DNA of 64,000 nucleotides from Heliocidaris tuberculata (GCA_025618425.1 CM046833.1:35084467-35148466), one strand, 5' to 3'. Positions 44,101-49,568 are shown, numbered from the stretch's first letter. Notes: generated by a model not told the origin, from the letters alone. Translations and numbers: made by a program.

Positions 44101-47098
44101 TCATCTCATTATTACAGAGCCACGGAACACACAGAAGATCGTAACGACAGAACCGCCTAAAAAGAAACCAGGTAATACTTTTCAAAAATAATAATTATAA
44201 TAAGTCTTACAATACTTATCCGTTTAACTAAGCATTTCGCTTAACATAAATTAGCCTTTCGCTCGTAAGACTTATTCAAATCAGTCTGAAGAGCACTTGT
44301 AACAGTCGCGGAGCTATATAGGATCTGAGGCGCTTCTTCTTCGTCTGCCTCTTCTTGCAGGAGATAATTATAATAAAAAAGTGCCCTCGGTCATGTTGGT
44401 CGTCGTGTGTCCTCCTCTCACCAACATGACCTGTCCTACATCCCCCTCTCCTTATCAAGTTCTTTCTCTTTTCTCTCCACCTTCTAAGTTCTTGCCTATT
44501 TTTTCGTAACTCCTGTCTGTCGAAAAAGAAATGCATTTTCTCTCTTTATATTGTCTTGTTATGTACACGATCAATGGCGTAGCATGGGTCCAGCCACTGA
44601 AGGGGTGCTAACATCATGGGGGAGGACTCGGTGGATGAAAATTAATGTTTTAATTGAAAAGGCCTCCATCTAGGGGGGGATGTATGAGGGGTTTATATCG
44701 TCTTATTTTTCATATTTCATGTCTTTATATTGCCTTGTTATGTACACGATCAATGGCGTTGCATGGGTCCAGCCACTGAAGGGGTGCTAACATCATGTAT
44801 GTAATCATTGAGCGGAATTGCGGATGCTATATAATTTCATCATCATTTTGTTATGATTACAAAGATCTAGAACCCTGGGTCATCGGAGTGATTGCTGGAT
44901 TTGGTGCTATTACCTTGCTTATCTTAATCACCCTCTGCTTGTTGCTGAGATCCAATCTGAAGCTGAAAAAGAACTACAAATCTCAGACAAGAGGTGAATA
45001 TTAGTCAAATTATTTTACTCTAACATGGGATAATTGGTGAAAAACGTTCCGAAATATTTTGGACCTCTAACGATTCCTTCCTGATTTTGCCAGGTTCAAC
45101 TGTTTGTTTGTTTGTTGTTGTTGTTGTTGTTGTTGTAATATACAAGCACGCCCTTTCATTTTGACAAAGCTTCGTATTGGGGCAGAATGAGTGAAATCGG
45201 ATCGATTTAGGGGCCTTTCCCCCATCTCCTCTTTTTGGGGGAGGGTGTGGAGGCGCTTGGGGCACTAGAGGCCAACCTAGCAGCTAAGGGTGACTTAGAA
45301 ATGTTAATGGGATGACACTGTGGGTATGGATCACCTGAATATAACGTTCAAACGTCATTTCCGTTTATGTATGTAAGAGATATTAGATGTGCAACAAACA
45401 CTGGGCGAGTTAAAGTTCAATCAATAATGTCGTTGAATAAACTGAACAATCAATATTTTTATCAATCCAGTCGTTAAAGACTCAAACTTATCTTTATTCC
45501 TGGGACTAGATAACTGCATGCCGTGCTTGCATAGCACATTTCACATTTACATGTATAACGTATCTACTTAGGTTAATTACCATGATTACCCCCGGCTTTA
45601 GCCATGTTAGCTCCTCCGCTCAGTACCAGGGGCGTCTATCCGTTTTGGGGGGATGGGAGGAGGGGGGAGGCAAGACAGCCTAACGTTACGATGTTCATTT
45701 CGCACATGATTTTTTAAAGCCTCTTAATTAACAGCTTCTCCACGGTTACATGAAGCAGGGAAAATTAGAGAATTAGCGGGCGGAGCGCGCGTCGAAATTG
45801 AAGTCTGATCGTGTAATACCTTTCGTATTTCACTGTTTTGAAGGTTTCTTTTCCCGAGTTTTGCATCATTTTTCCTTATTTTACACCTCCGGATTTATTG
45901 GGAGTGGCAAAACGATATGTCCCCCCCCCCCCCAATATTTTATGGGTGCAACTGTCCTCCCCTCCCCCCCCCCCTTCCACCAGGATCGACGCCCCTGCTC
46001 AGTTTATTCAAGAAAATCCTACCAGGTACCCCCTTACTACACATGGGTCGAGTGTGGCAAATGTAGATTAATGTCTTGCTAAAGAACGTTGTTGCTGCGG
46101 CAGAGATTCGAACCCCATACCTTTTGGTTCACTTATCCACTAAGCCACATTCTTTGTTAATTCGCTTCTATGATTGTCATAAATCAAAATGATGACTTAT
46201 CACTTGATACCTTTCTGTCATATTATGCTCTCATCCGATCAGCAGGCTTTCAAGAAAGTTACCCGAACGGGTAAGTTAACTAATTGTAATTTGGTTAGAT
46301 TGTGATATATTGTGCATTCAAAATCTAACCAAAATAACTAAACTATGCTTTGCCTCAATGCTTTCCAGGGGCATGCATAGTAAAGTCTCGAGATCACCGA
46401 TTTTTGTTGTGATATCGCGGTCATTGATTAATTTCATGCTCTCAATTTTGAACAATAAGATTAATATGCCTTATATGAATCGATACGTGCCGTACACTTT
46501 AGGTAAATTTTCGATTGTATTTTTAGTTATTTTGTATTCTCCCTATTCTATAATGAGACTATATTTCACTGATATTCAAAAGCATTGTAAATCAATTCTC
46601 ACTAACCCTTGAATGTTATGCATTGATATCAAGTAGGCCAATGAAGAATAAAATGAATAAATGTGACATTTTAGCAATATCATTATGTCAACGTTCTTTG
46701 TTATAAAATTAAAGACGATGGGGAATACATACAGAAATACTACAATATATATCCAAAATATCAATTTCTGAATGTGTCTATGGTAATGTGCTAGAAAATG
46801 CTACTACATTACTATAAAACTGTTTAAAATACTTACTAATAAATTATTCAGAATAATTTTCTCGCGTTAGATTTAACGCCAATATTGCAATAACTTGCGT
46901 TTGACTTAAAGCAATAATAGTCATGATCAGTAACAGTAGTGTTTTCAGTTAGAGTGTCTGAATTTGACTCGTTTCCCCCTTGTTTATGTAAGTTTTACGC
47001 ATTTCATAGACTGCATGTATTTTTCTTTTAATTCTAGGACTGCTTTGGATATGGATAGCTTTAGGAAGAGGACTTCGAGCAACTATGACGCAACATAA
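13029..47098 (+). CDS. Mesh-like (NIDO-IPT-AMOP-VWD-Sushi) transmembrane protein, complete gene
   Basis: Twenty-four exons join in one frame to 3510 nt (1169 aa plus stop): 13029-13101, 13509-13630, 16709-16801, 17684-17923, 19462-19611, 27594-27762, 30193-30447, 30962-31283, 31928-32069, 33153-33262, 35070-35350, 35534-35686, 36754-36930, 37362-37513, 38393-38483, 39844-40059, 40732-40941, 41744-41917, 42507-42563, 43618-43671, 44118-44171, 44865-44993, 46246-46270, 47038-47098. Approximate domains: signal peptide 1-20, NIDO 26-226, IPT/TIG-like 285-367, AMOP 505-650, VWD 653-845 (GDPHF near 657), Sushi 917-985 and 987-1043, Thr/Pro stalk 1044-1098, transmembrane helix 1103-1126, tail to 1169. 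The domain order is that of arthropod Mesh, a smooth-septate-junction adhesion protein, and is shared in part by vertebrate SUSD2 and MUC4. It probably sits at epithelial cell contacts or the apical surface; that role is inferred from the family. Confidence 0.88.
13509..13630 (+). CDS. Mesh-like gene exon 2: start of NIDO domain
   Basis: Begins ELYPFGSSTGDETL, the standard opening of a NIDO (nidogen-type extracellular) domain, and runs to a Tyr just before GTAAGT. Phase 1 in, phase 0 out. Confidence 0.85.
14052..14222. repeat. (AAT)n microsatellite with GAT interruptions
   Basis: About 55 ATA units. Poly-Ile and poly-Leu frames across it are artefacts. Intron 2 of the Mesh-like gene. Confidence 0.95.
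15897..16165 (+). mobile_element. tRNA-derived SINE
   Basis: A tRNA-like head (TGATCTAGTAGATAAGTC as A box, GGGTTTCGAATTCC as B box) is followed by a body with ACCAAGGGTACCTGATATG and a 3' end GAGCGCTATACAAG plus an ATT-rich tail. Two relatives lie at 37653-37935 and, reversed, 46003-46152. In intron 2 of the Mesh-like gene. Confidence 0.75.
16709..16801 (+). CDS. Mesh-like gene exon 3: NIDO domain
   Basis: Acceptor CTTTCAG, donor GTAAGT, 31 whole codons. ISDNGVLSFNSGV continues the NIDO strand that follows the Tyr at the end of exon 2. The open frame reaches beyond both splice sites, but only this part fits the domain. Confidence 0.85.
17684..17923 (+). CDS. Mesh-like gene exon 4: NIDO domain core
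   Basis: Eighty whole codons between TGTTCAG and GTGAGT. Contains AILPFWADVD and VIIVTWSQVSFFEQSG, the conserved NIDO core with its Trp residues. Phase 0 on both sides. Confidence 0.88.
18015..18407. mobile_element. MITE family 2, copy 1 (~390 bp)
   Basis: Ends AATAAAGTTGAATTCTGGTC and CCCAGAACCTAACCTTCTCT are inverted versions of each other (AAAG-x-GAAG-x-TGAGTTCTGG type). The interior shares CAAAGCAATCGGGAAAGGTT and AAAATGATAAGAAATT with the copies at 18751 and 56985. In intron 4 of the Mesh-like gene. Confidence 0.72.
18751..19140. mobile_element. MITE family 2, copy 2
   Basis: Begins AATAAAGTTGAGTTCTGGTC, has CTCAAAGCAATTGGGAAAGG and AAAATGATAAGAAATTGACT, and ends TTCCCAGAACTCAACCCCCC. 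It sits 0.35 kb after copy 1 in the same intron and orientation. Confidence 0.7.
19462..19611 (+). CDS. Mesh-like gene exon 5: end of NIDO domain
   Basis: Fifty whole codons, acceptor TTTCGTAG, donor GTAAGT. RNTFQVVLASDG and YTICLYE are the usual last strands of NIDO. The following intron is almost 8 kb and carries the retroelement. Confidence 0.88.
19655..19693. repeat. degenerate telomere-like repeat
   Basis: Contains CCTAAACCTAACCCTAACCC followed by TAATCCTAATC, i.e. two or three CCCTAA units plus variants, about 45 nt into intron 5. A TGACCTTGACCTTAACC run follows at about 19722. Confidence 0.6.
20546..20866. repeat. minisatellite, ~100-103 bp unit, about 3 copies
   Basis: CTCGAAGGCAGC recurs at 20561, 20661 and 20764, each followed by ATAAAA-x-CTTA-x-TGCCATTTGA and AATATGTTTAACACTGA-type sequence, with a final partial unit. 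In intron 5 of the Mesh-like gene, 0.5 kb outside the estimated end of the Ngaro element. Confidence 0.8.
22129..22620 (-). pseudogene. Ngaro-associated SGNH-hydrolase-like ORF
   Basis: Reads IWIVLDSIVRQAKERA, which resembles block I of SGNH hydrolases although the Gly before Asp-Ser is Leu here. VVILHLGSNNIG follows (the Gly-x-Asn block) and then MILPRLFYYG. No ATG opens the frame. It lies 0.6 kb downstream of the recombinase. Its function in Ngaro elements is unknown; similar ORFs occur in fish and echinoderm elements. Confidence 0.65.
23179..24075 (-). pseudogene. Ngaro tyrosine recombinase
   Basis: The N-terminal part (24075-23674) has the helical SAM-like core-binding fold sequence, including GGTQRAYQRAVDAFQVF. 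The catalytic part (23670-23179) shows FLRVGEF (catalytic Arg), THSFRIGAA (His-x-x-Arg), MGRWRS and YKRYIR (nucleophile Tyr). All four signature positions are kept, but an in-frame TAA at 23674-23676 splits the protein at the join of the two parts. Confidence 0.85.
24039..24698 (-). pseudogene. Ngaro RNase H domain and RT-RNase H C-terminus
   Basis: Contains DLYTHASGELGYGG, AWKEMIPI, LLHTDNMSG and VHVPTHNNGIVDPLSRF, the RNase H order of DIRS/Ngaro elements. The first block has His where the catalytic Asp of the usual T-D-A-S-G is expected, so this copy is probably catalytically dead. The 3' end overlaps the recombinase ORF by about 37 nt in another frame. Confidence 0.82.
24653..25515 (-). 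pseudogene. Ngaro reverse transcriptase domain
   Basis: Conserved RT blocks are visible: GDHRLINYLSYPEG-x-SVND, AKEDIKSAFRLLPIHP, LPMGIRCAP and the catalytic YVDDFL at about 24982-24997. One in-frame TAA at 25115-25117 interrupts the frame just before the LPMG block, and a frameshift near 24655-24700 separates RT from RNase H. The 5' part of this frame overlaps the Gag zinc-finger frame. Confidence 0.85.
25755..27098 (-). pseudogene. Ngaro ORF1 (Gag-like), frame-disrupted
   Basis: The likely start at 27098 gives a very basic MGKRKAQASRQPSQPKKSRP segment, possibly nuclear targeting. The frame is then lost near 26.9 kb, and later pieces sit in different frames: 26708-26403, 26335-26050 (with LLKYCHLIR and GWRYYDFEFR, a pattern seen in Gag-like proteins of this group) and 25997-25755. 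The last has CYDYNLRTCNRKNCRYAHKC followed by a CxxC and a distal Cys, a CCCH/knuckle-type nucleic-acid-binding cluster. At least two frameshifts separate these parts. Confidence 0.65.
27453..27521. repeat. (AAT)n microsatellite, probably a retroposon tail
   Basis: Follows AATAGCGCTCTGATCAG and AAAAGCGCTTAATAAG, like the 3' ends of the SINEs in this window. A (CT)n tract at 27537-27565 then serves exon 6 as polypyrimidine tract. Confidence 0.9.
27594..27762 (+). CDS. Mesh-like gene exon 6: NIDO-to-IPT linker
   Basis: Acceptor ATAATACAG directly follows a (CT)n tract that acts as polypyrimidine tract; donor GTGAAA. The exon encodes a linker with VPDLTSLTNSSNTPG, then GIFAFRVD and one Cys. Phase 0 in, phase 1 out. 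Confidence 0.82.
28378..28592 (+). mobile_element. tRNA-headed SINE family B, copy 1
   Basis: Shares its body (CTTTGCAAAAATTTCAAA, GGGCAGCTCTGGGGAA, TTTTGATTTAAGC, GAGTTGGCAAAGCT) with the copy at 29188. The tRNA-like head is more diverged (CCGGGTTCATTCCCG). In intron 6 of the Mesh-like gene. Confidence 0.65.
28634..28822. mobile_element. MITE, 189 bp, long terminal inverted repeats
   Basis: TAACACGATAAAAACTACTT at the left and AATAGTTTTTATCGTGTTA at the right are inverted, and pairing continues (CTCAAGG-x-AATTTCAAA against TTTGAAATTGCCTTGAG) for about 47 nt per arm. In intron 6 of the Mesh-like gene, between the two SINE-B copies. Confidence 0.75.
29188..29400 (+). mobile_element. tRNA-headed SINE family B, copy 2
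   Basis: The head at 29188-29258 folds as a near-tRNA: a perfect 7-bp acceptor stem (GTCTCCG with CGGAGAC), a T arm CCGGG-TTCGATT-CCTGG and an anticodon-like arm whose loop GTTCTAA would place TCT. The D arm does not pair. A T tract and the family body follow. With a related copy 0.8 kb away, a SINE is more likely than a functional tRNA gene. Confidence 0.68.
30193..30447 (+). CDS. Mesh-like gene exon 7: IPT/TIG-like E-set domain
   Basis: Encodes PSFGGMMGGERITVIGSAF followed by an ATYTCRF strand and a Cys pair, the glycine-rich opening of IPT/TIG E-set folds, as found between NIDO and AMOP in Mesh proteins. Phase 1 in and out, donor GTAAGT. Confidence 0.85.
30962..31283 (+). CDS. Mesh-like gene exon 8: region between IPT and AMOP
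   Basis: A 322-nt exon, the longest in the gene, with VTWNQT and GNVTVRNAVG among beta-strand-like stretches and several N-glycosylation sequons. It fits the Ig-like extracellular segment seen in Mesh proteins before AMOP. Phase 1 in, phase 2 out. Confidence 0.82.
31928..32069 (+). CDS. Mesh-like gene exon 9: start of AMOP domain
   Basis: Acceptor ATTCCAG, donor GTAGGT. SCKKWIEIDSALPTF is a typical AMOP opening (Cys-x-x-Trp followed by Asp-x-x-Leu-Pro). Confidence 0.82.
33153..33262 (+). CDS. Mesh-like gene exon 10: AMOP domain
   Basis: Encodes EDCPCTEGQAKADIGRF, the AMOP Cys-Pro-Cys core, and one further Cys. Acceptor TCTTTAAG, donor GTATGA, phase 0 in, phase 2 out. Confidence 0.82.
34560..35000 (+). 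repeat. diverged ~180-bp tandem repeat with GTCACGTGTGTGAC core
   Basis: The 14-mer GTCACGTGTGTGAC occurs exactly at 34618-34631, 34806-34819 and 34983-34996 (steps 188 and 177). The first two copies also share TTTCAGA-x-GT-x-AAAATT-x-GGTCG ahead of it. In intron 10 of the Mesh-like gene, just before the exon at 35070. Confidence 0.75.
35070..35350 (+). CDS. Mesh-like gene exon 11: end of AMOP domain
   Basis: Carries the CCYDSRGHL motif, the LNDELPF-x-x-CCDW motif and DCVGYRPP, all hallmarks of the AMOP-VWD junction in Mesh/SUSD2/MUC4-class proteins. Phase 2 in, phase 1 out, donor GTATGA. Confidence 0.88.
35534..35686 (+). CDS. Mesh-like gene exon 12: start of VWD domain
   Basis: Opens with TTFGDPHFITVDGFKFTFNG, the invariant Gly-Asp-Pro-His start of a von Willebrand factor D domain. 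In MUC4-class proteins a GDPH site can be autocatalytically cleaved; whether that happens here is unknown. Confidence 0.92.
36754..36930 (+). CDS. Mesh-like gene exon 13: VWD domain
   Basis: Acceptor CTTTTAAG, donor GTATGA. ILTAVAMKTDGGD is a conserved VWD strand. Phase 1-1. Confidence 0.82.
37362..37513 (+). CDS. Mesh-like gene exon 14: VWD domain
   Basis: Acceptor TTACATAG, donor GTGAGT, phase 1 in, phase 0 out. MLLVFRRLLVTFEEYGIGI and SFDNGSLSV are VWD-type strands. Confidence 0.82.
37653..37935 (+). mobile_element. tRNA-derived SINE, second copy
   Basis: Head TGTGGTCTAGAGGATAAGTC and GGTTCGAACCCTTGCC keep good polymerase III A and B boxes. The body shares CATTTGCCACTCTCGACCCA and the terminal GCGCTATACAAG with the copy at 15897. 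In intron 14 of the Mesh-like gene. Confidence 0.75.
38050..38214. repeat. (ATT)n microsatellite
   Basis: About 50 ATT units ending in ATC repeats, 115 bp after the SINE at 37653-37935. The poly-Ile/Tyr frames are artefacts. Intron 14. Confidence 0.95.
38393..38483 (+). CDS. Mesh-like gene exon 15: VWD domain
   Basis: Starts LRDVFGLLDDAT, which matches the Gly-Leu-Leu-Gly-like turn near the end of VWD domains (Asp replaces the second Gly). Acceptor TTTTCAG, donor GTAAGT, phase 0 in, phase 1 out. Confidence 0.8.
39844..40059 (+). CDS. Mesh-like gene exon 16: VWD C-terminal region
   Basis: The split Trp codon followed by NVTGDESLF closes the VWD domain. A CNMNDECLFDYAVTG segment and a charged helix (LKEYEKFQEKTAALQ) follow. 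The donor is GTACAA, weaker than the others, and the last 55 nt of the exon with the donor are duplicated just downstream (97-bp tandem repeat). Confidence 0.82.
40005..40198 (+). repeat. 97-bp tandem duplication spanning exon 16 donor
   Basis: AATACTCTCAAGGAATATGA occurs at 40005 and again at 40102. Both copies run through the exon end, the GTACAA donor and about 40 nt of intron, with few differences. The second copy is outside the coding frame because 97 is not a multiple of three and a TAA follows the first donor. Confidence 0.85.
40732..40941 (+). CDS. Mesh-like gene exon 17: Sushi/CCP domain 1
   Basis: A single-exon, phase 1-1 Sushi module with CPYLPPPDNG at its start, VIFACAEGTVLTGSP in the middle, LAWTG and a final Cys: four Cys and the conserved Trp. 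Donor GTAAGT. Confidence 0.9.
41744..41917 (+). CDS. Mesh-like gene exon 18: Sushi/CCP domain 2
   Basis: A second phase 1-1 Sushi module: CGPIQPPEHGYV, EVFCDEGYFIG, ILTCISESWD and KCF give the four-Cys pattern with Trp. Acceptor TTAAAG, donor GTAAAG. Confidence 0.9.
42507..42563 (+). CDS. Mesh-like gene exon 19: stalk
   Basis: A 57-nt phase 1-1 exon encoding a Thr/Pro-rich segment that contains TTQPTTEMPTD. Acceptor TCTAAAG, donor GTAAAA. Probable O-glycosylated spacer. Confidence 0.78.
43199..43521. repeat. (CAT/CAC)n microsatellite, ~320 bp
   Basis: Imperfect ATC/ACC trinucleotides, giving His, Ser, Ile or Met-rich false frames. Intron 19 of the Mesh-like gene. Confidence 0.95.
43618..43671 (+). 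CDS. Mesh-like gene exon 20: stalk
   Basis: A 54-nt phase 1-1 exon starting with the same GYT as exon 19 and rich in Thr, Pro and Met. Acceptor CCTCCAG, donor GTAAGA. Confidence 0.76.
44118..44171 (+). CDS. Mesh-like gene exon 21: stalk
   Basis: A 54-nt phase 1-1 exon, acceptor ATTACAG, donor GTAATA. Its TQKIVTTEPPKKKPG is clearly related to the stalk exons of the upstream gene at 395-448 and 1168-1221. Confidence 0.78.
44865..44993 (+). CDS. Mesh-like gene exon 22: transmembrane helix
   Basis: After ATTACAAAG the exon encodes EPWVIGVIAGFGAITLLILI and a further Leu-rich stretch, then LRSNLKLKK, a basic stop-transfer segment. Donor GTGAAT at 44994 gives phase 1. If the donor is not used, the frame ends two codons later (GEY stop at 45002-45004), giving a shorter tail. 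Confidence 0.82.
45627..45997. mobile_element. hAT-like MITE with 8-bp target-site duplication
   Basis: Termini CAGGGGCGTCTATCC and GGATCGACGCCCCTG are inverted repeats of hAT type. The flanks CTCAGTAC and CTCAGTTT match at 6 of 8 positions, consistent with the 8-bp duplication of hAT insertion. Poly-G/poly-C runs lie just inside both ends. In intron 22 of the Mesh-like gene. Confidence 0.65.
46003..46152 (-). mobile_element. tRNA-derived SINE, truncated reversed copy
   Basis: On the minus strand it reads GTGGCTTAGTGGATAAGTG, GGGGTTCGAATCTCTGCC, then CATTTGCCACACTCGACCCA. The 3' half is missing; it stops next to the hAT-like element at 45627-45997. In intron 22 of the Mesh-like gene. Confidence 0.7.
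46246..46270 (+). CDS. Mesh-like gene exon 23: 25-nt microexon of the cytoplasmic tail
   Basis: Between ATCAGCAG and GTAAGTT lie 25 nt encoding FQESYPN with split Gly codons at both ends. Phase 1 in and phase 2 out is exactly what exon 22 and exon 24 need, and it gives exon 24 the frame that matches the tail of the upstream paralogue. The strong donor supports it; transcript evidence is missing. Confidence 0.62.
47038..47098 (+). CDS. Mesh-like gene exon 24: end of cytoplasmic tail
   Basis: Acceptor TTCTAG, stop TAA at 47096-47098. The chosen frame reads TALDMDSFRKRTSSNYDAT. The LDM-x-x-F-x-KR core matches MEM-x-x-F-x-KR of the upstream gene, which decides the frame. Another frame is open for 31 codons but has no such match. 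Without the microexon this exon would be read in the wrong frame. Confidence 0.68.
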
Positions 47099-47125
47099 AA
47101 AACACCATTGCAAAAGGAGTTTTAC

Positions 47126-47204
47126 TTAACCTTTTGCCAACTGGAACCTGGTGGTTCATGTATTAAGCCTATGGGAATGGGGGAATCCAGTAGTCAAAGG
47201 GTTA
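47126..47204. mobile_element. short inverted-repeat element in the Mesh-like 3' UTR
   Basis: TTAACCTTTTGCCAACTGG and CCAGTAGTCAAAGGGTTA form ~17-nt inverted ends around TGTATTAAGCCTATGGG. It starts 28 nt after the Mesh-like stop codon. A second, diverged copy is at 12385-12457 (GTGGCTCCTGTATTAAGCCT, CAGTAGTCAACGGGTTAA). Confidence 0.55.
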
Positions 47205-47264
47205 TTGGGCAGTCCTGCATGCCATTCGGATAAAGCCCAGTCTTGTTCTTCGTAATGCAAAGGA

Positions 47265-47519
47265 CAGTGGCGTAGAATGTGGCAAGATTTTGGGGGAGGG
47301 AGGGAGTGGGGGGGGGGGGGTCTTTCTTAGTGGATGATATACGAATTAACAAGGATATGGAGTAGATATGGAGTAGAGGGGTAAGGATCCTTCTGGCTAA
47401 GTCATACTACATTCCCTCTTTTCCTAATCTTTCTATTAAAAAAAAAAAAATCTTTTGCCATCCGATTGGGGGGGGGGGGGTGTCACTTTTACCATGTGCA
47501 CCCTGTACCTACGCCACTG
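47265..47519. mobile_element. MITE with CAGTGGCGTAG termini
   Basis: An 11-bp inverted terminal repeat, CAGTGGCGTAG and CTACGCCACTG (the right end reads CCTACGCCACTG), with poly-G runs inside. Partial relatives with a GGCGTAGCATGGGTCCAGCC head lie at 44575 and 44755, and a GCGTAGCATAGGTCCAGTC at 7532. No clear target duplication was seen. Confidence 0.55.
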
Positions 47520-47589
47520 ATAATGAAATAGTCTTAATTATGTTAAGCACTCCAAATTTAACCTCAGTACAGTAATACACATTCCAAAA

Positions 47590-47840
47590 GGTCGAACTAA
47601 TGCTGGTAAGGCATTCGTAGCCACCGCTCCGATTTCTACCAAATTGTGTTGAGGATTCATTAGACACTGTCGAGAAACATTTCAGAACACATCTTTTCCG
47701 CCAGTGCTCGCGTATCAGCATTCGTCTCGCATCTTTATTTATCTTTATAATTGGTCAATTGTAATTCTCTATTCTCTATTTTGATATTTAAATCGCTTTG
47801 TATCTATAGTAAAAGACTCACGATAGAGATATTAAGATAT
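47590..47840 (+). pseudogene. possible C-terminal remnant of a LINE reverse transcriptase ORF
   Basis: One frame reads NCVEDSLDTVEKHFRTHLFR, resembling the last residues of CR1/L2-type reverse transcriptases (a Thr-His-Leu-Phe motif), then stops near 47760 in AT-rich 3' sequence. Weak, motif-level evidence. Confidence 0.35.
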
Positions 47841-48359
47841 TAGTTTTATTTGTTTGGTCTACGTAAAAGGGAAAGTTTGGCTTTACATAATTATACTTAT
47901 ACACGTTAAGCCAAACCTGTCATTCAGTTCATTGTTGTTTTGCTCCATGACATAGGTATACCGAGTCAGTTATATCATCTTTGTAATCATATAACAAACG
48001 AGCTATTCACAGACACATGTATCTTACAGCCCTGAATTATCTTTCTATTATCATAGATTTTTTTTTTTTAATGCATATTTAGGGGGCAGAGAATAAAGGA
48101 AAAAATATATAGACATTTGCCATTGAACATAATTGTGCTGACAATTAGATTTGTAAGGTCTGTTTTTTTTACACCCAGATGAACACGATTATTGTCATAA
48201 TCGCTGGTGCGATGAACTCAATGAAATGGTTACAAAGATATAATGAAATGTAACTGTTTATACGTGCAATCCGTTTTTATTATATTCCGTTTGATAGTGA
48301 TAAGTGATAATGAAGGAGGAGTACATTTTAAAAATATTTATAATCTTCTCTCTTTAAAA

Positions 48360-48616
48360 AAAAAAATCTCTCTCGGTTTATATTAACAATTTGGTACAAA
48401 CACCCAAAATCATTTATCAGTATAAATAATTCAGCCAATCACACTCTCATCGTATTGTTTGATTTATACTTTATTTGTTACTAATTATTTATCATTGTAA
48501 TTTATATTCAAATTTGTATTACCATGTATGTATTTTTTATTTAAATGTAGGTAACAGAATCAGCGATGAATTTTTATTGAATAAGCCATGTCAAATCAAA
48601 TTAAATCAAATCATTT
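48360..48616 (+). mobile_element. 3' end of a LINE-like retroposon with AAATCA-type tail
   Basis: AT-rich sequence ending in TCAAATCAAATTAAATCAAA, a short tandem tail typical of non-LTR elements. No coding potential seen. Confidence 0.35.
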
Positions 48617-49370
48617 TTTTGTGTGTGTGTTTGTGTGTGATTTAAAAACCCAAACAATTCAATAAAACTCGTTCATTAAAACCTAACATTTCATTCAAAG
48701 CTATTGCCCCATGACAGCCTAATTATAATCTTCCAATCCTAAGATCAGTTATAATTTTTTGTTCAGTTGATAAAAGTGTTAAAGGCAATAGGTATTACAA
48801 TGATACATGTTCCGTACTACTAATTGTTTTACTTTATTGTAATTGTCAAGCTTGATTTCTCGCATTTGGTCTTCCTCTAGTCTAATCCCCTCTTTTCCTC
48901 AATTCTCTTTCTCTATATTTTCTATCATTGTATCATAATTGTATTATATTCCGTCTCAATATACCTCAACGTCTTTATTTACAAAAATCTTTTTACATGT
49001 GTGCCCTTTCTATTACTCTTCGTTTAAAAAACACACACACACTCCAAAACAAGAAATTTAGATACATTTTTGCTGTGGGATTTGAGTTAGTTAATCATCA
49101 TCTGTAATGAAATGTTTTTCACTCTAGAGGGCGCGCCATCCAATGCGAGCGCGGTCGCATTTGCCTTCTCGACATCTCTCGACATGTTTGACTGACCGTG
49201 TAGTTAACTTTCAGCGATTGGGGGGTTGGGGTTATAGTTCTATTGAAATATAAACGTATTTACTGAAAATTTTCTGGATCCCGGGAGAGAGGAAGGTGGA
49301 GTGAGGAGGGCTGATAGTTTAGAGGATATTAAGTAGTTGCCTTGATACGGGGAAGAATCAATACATACAG

Positions 49371-49568
49371 GACAAAGGAGAGAGAGAGGGAGAGAGTAGA
49401 AAAGAGAGAGAGAAAGGGAGCGGAGAAAAGAGGGAGGGAGAGGGAGAGAGAGAGAAAAGGAGAAGGGAGGGAGAGAGAGAGAGAAGGGGAGGGAGAAAGA
49501 GAGAGAGTAGAAAGGGAGGGAGAGAGAGAGAAAAAAAGAGAAGGGGAGAGAGAGACACACACACACAC
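49371..49568. repeat. (GA)n polypurine tract ending in (AC)n
   Basis: Imperfect GA/GGGA repeats of about 180 bp, then CACACA. Low-complexity frames only. Confidence 0.95.

Noticed and set aside
45002..45004. Stop codon right after the transmembrane exon as the true end of the Mesh-like gene
   Set aside because: The donor, microexon and final exon give a tail that matches the paralogue, so I prefer the longer form; the short tail is kept as an alternative isoform.
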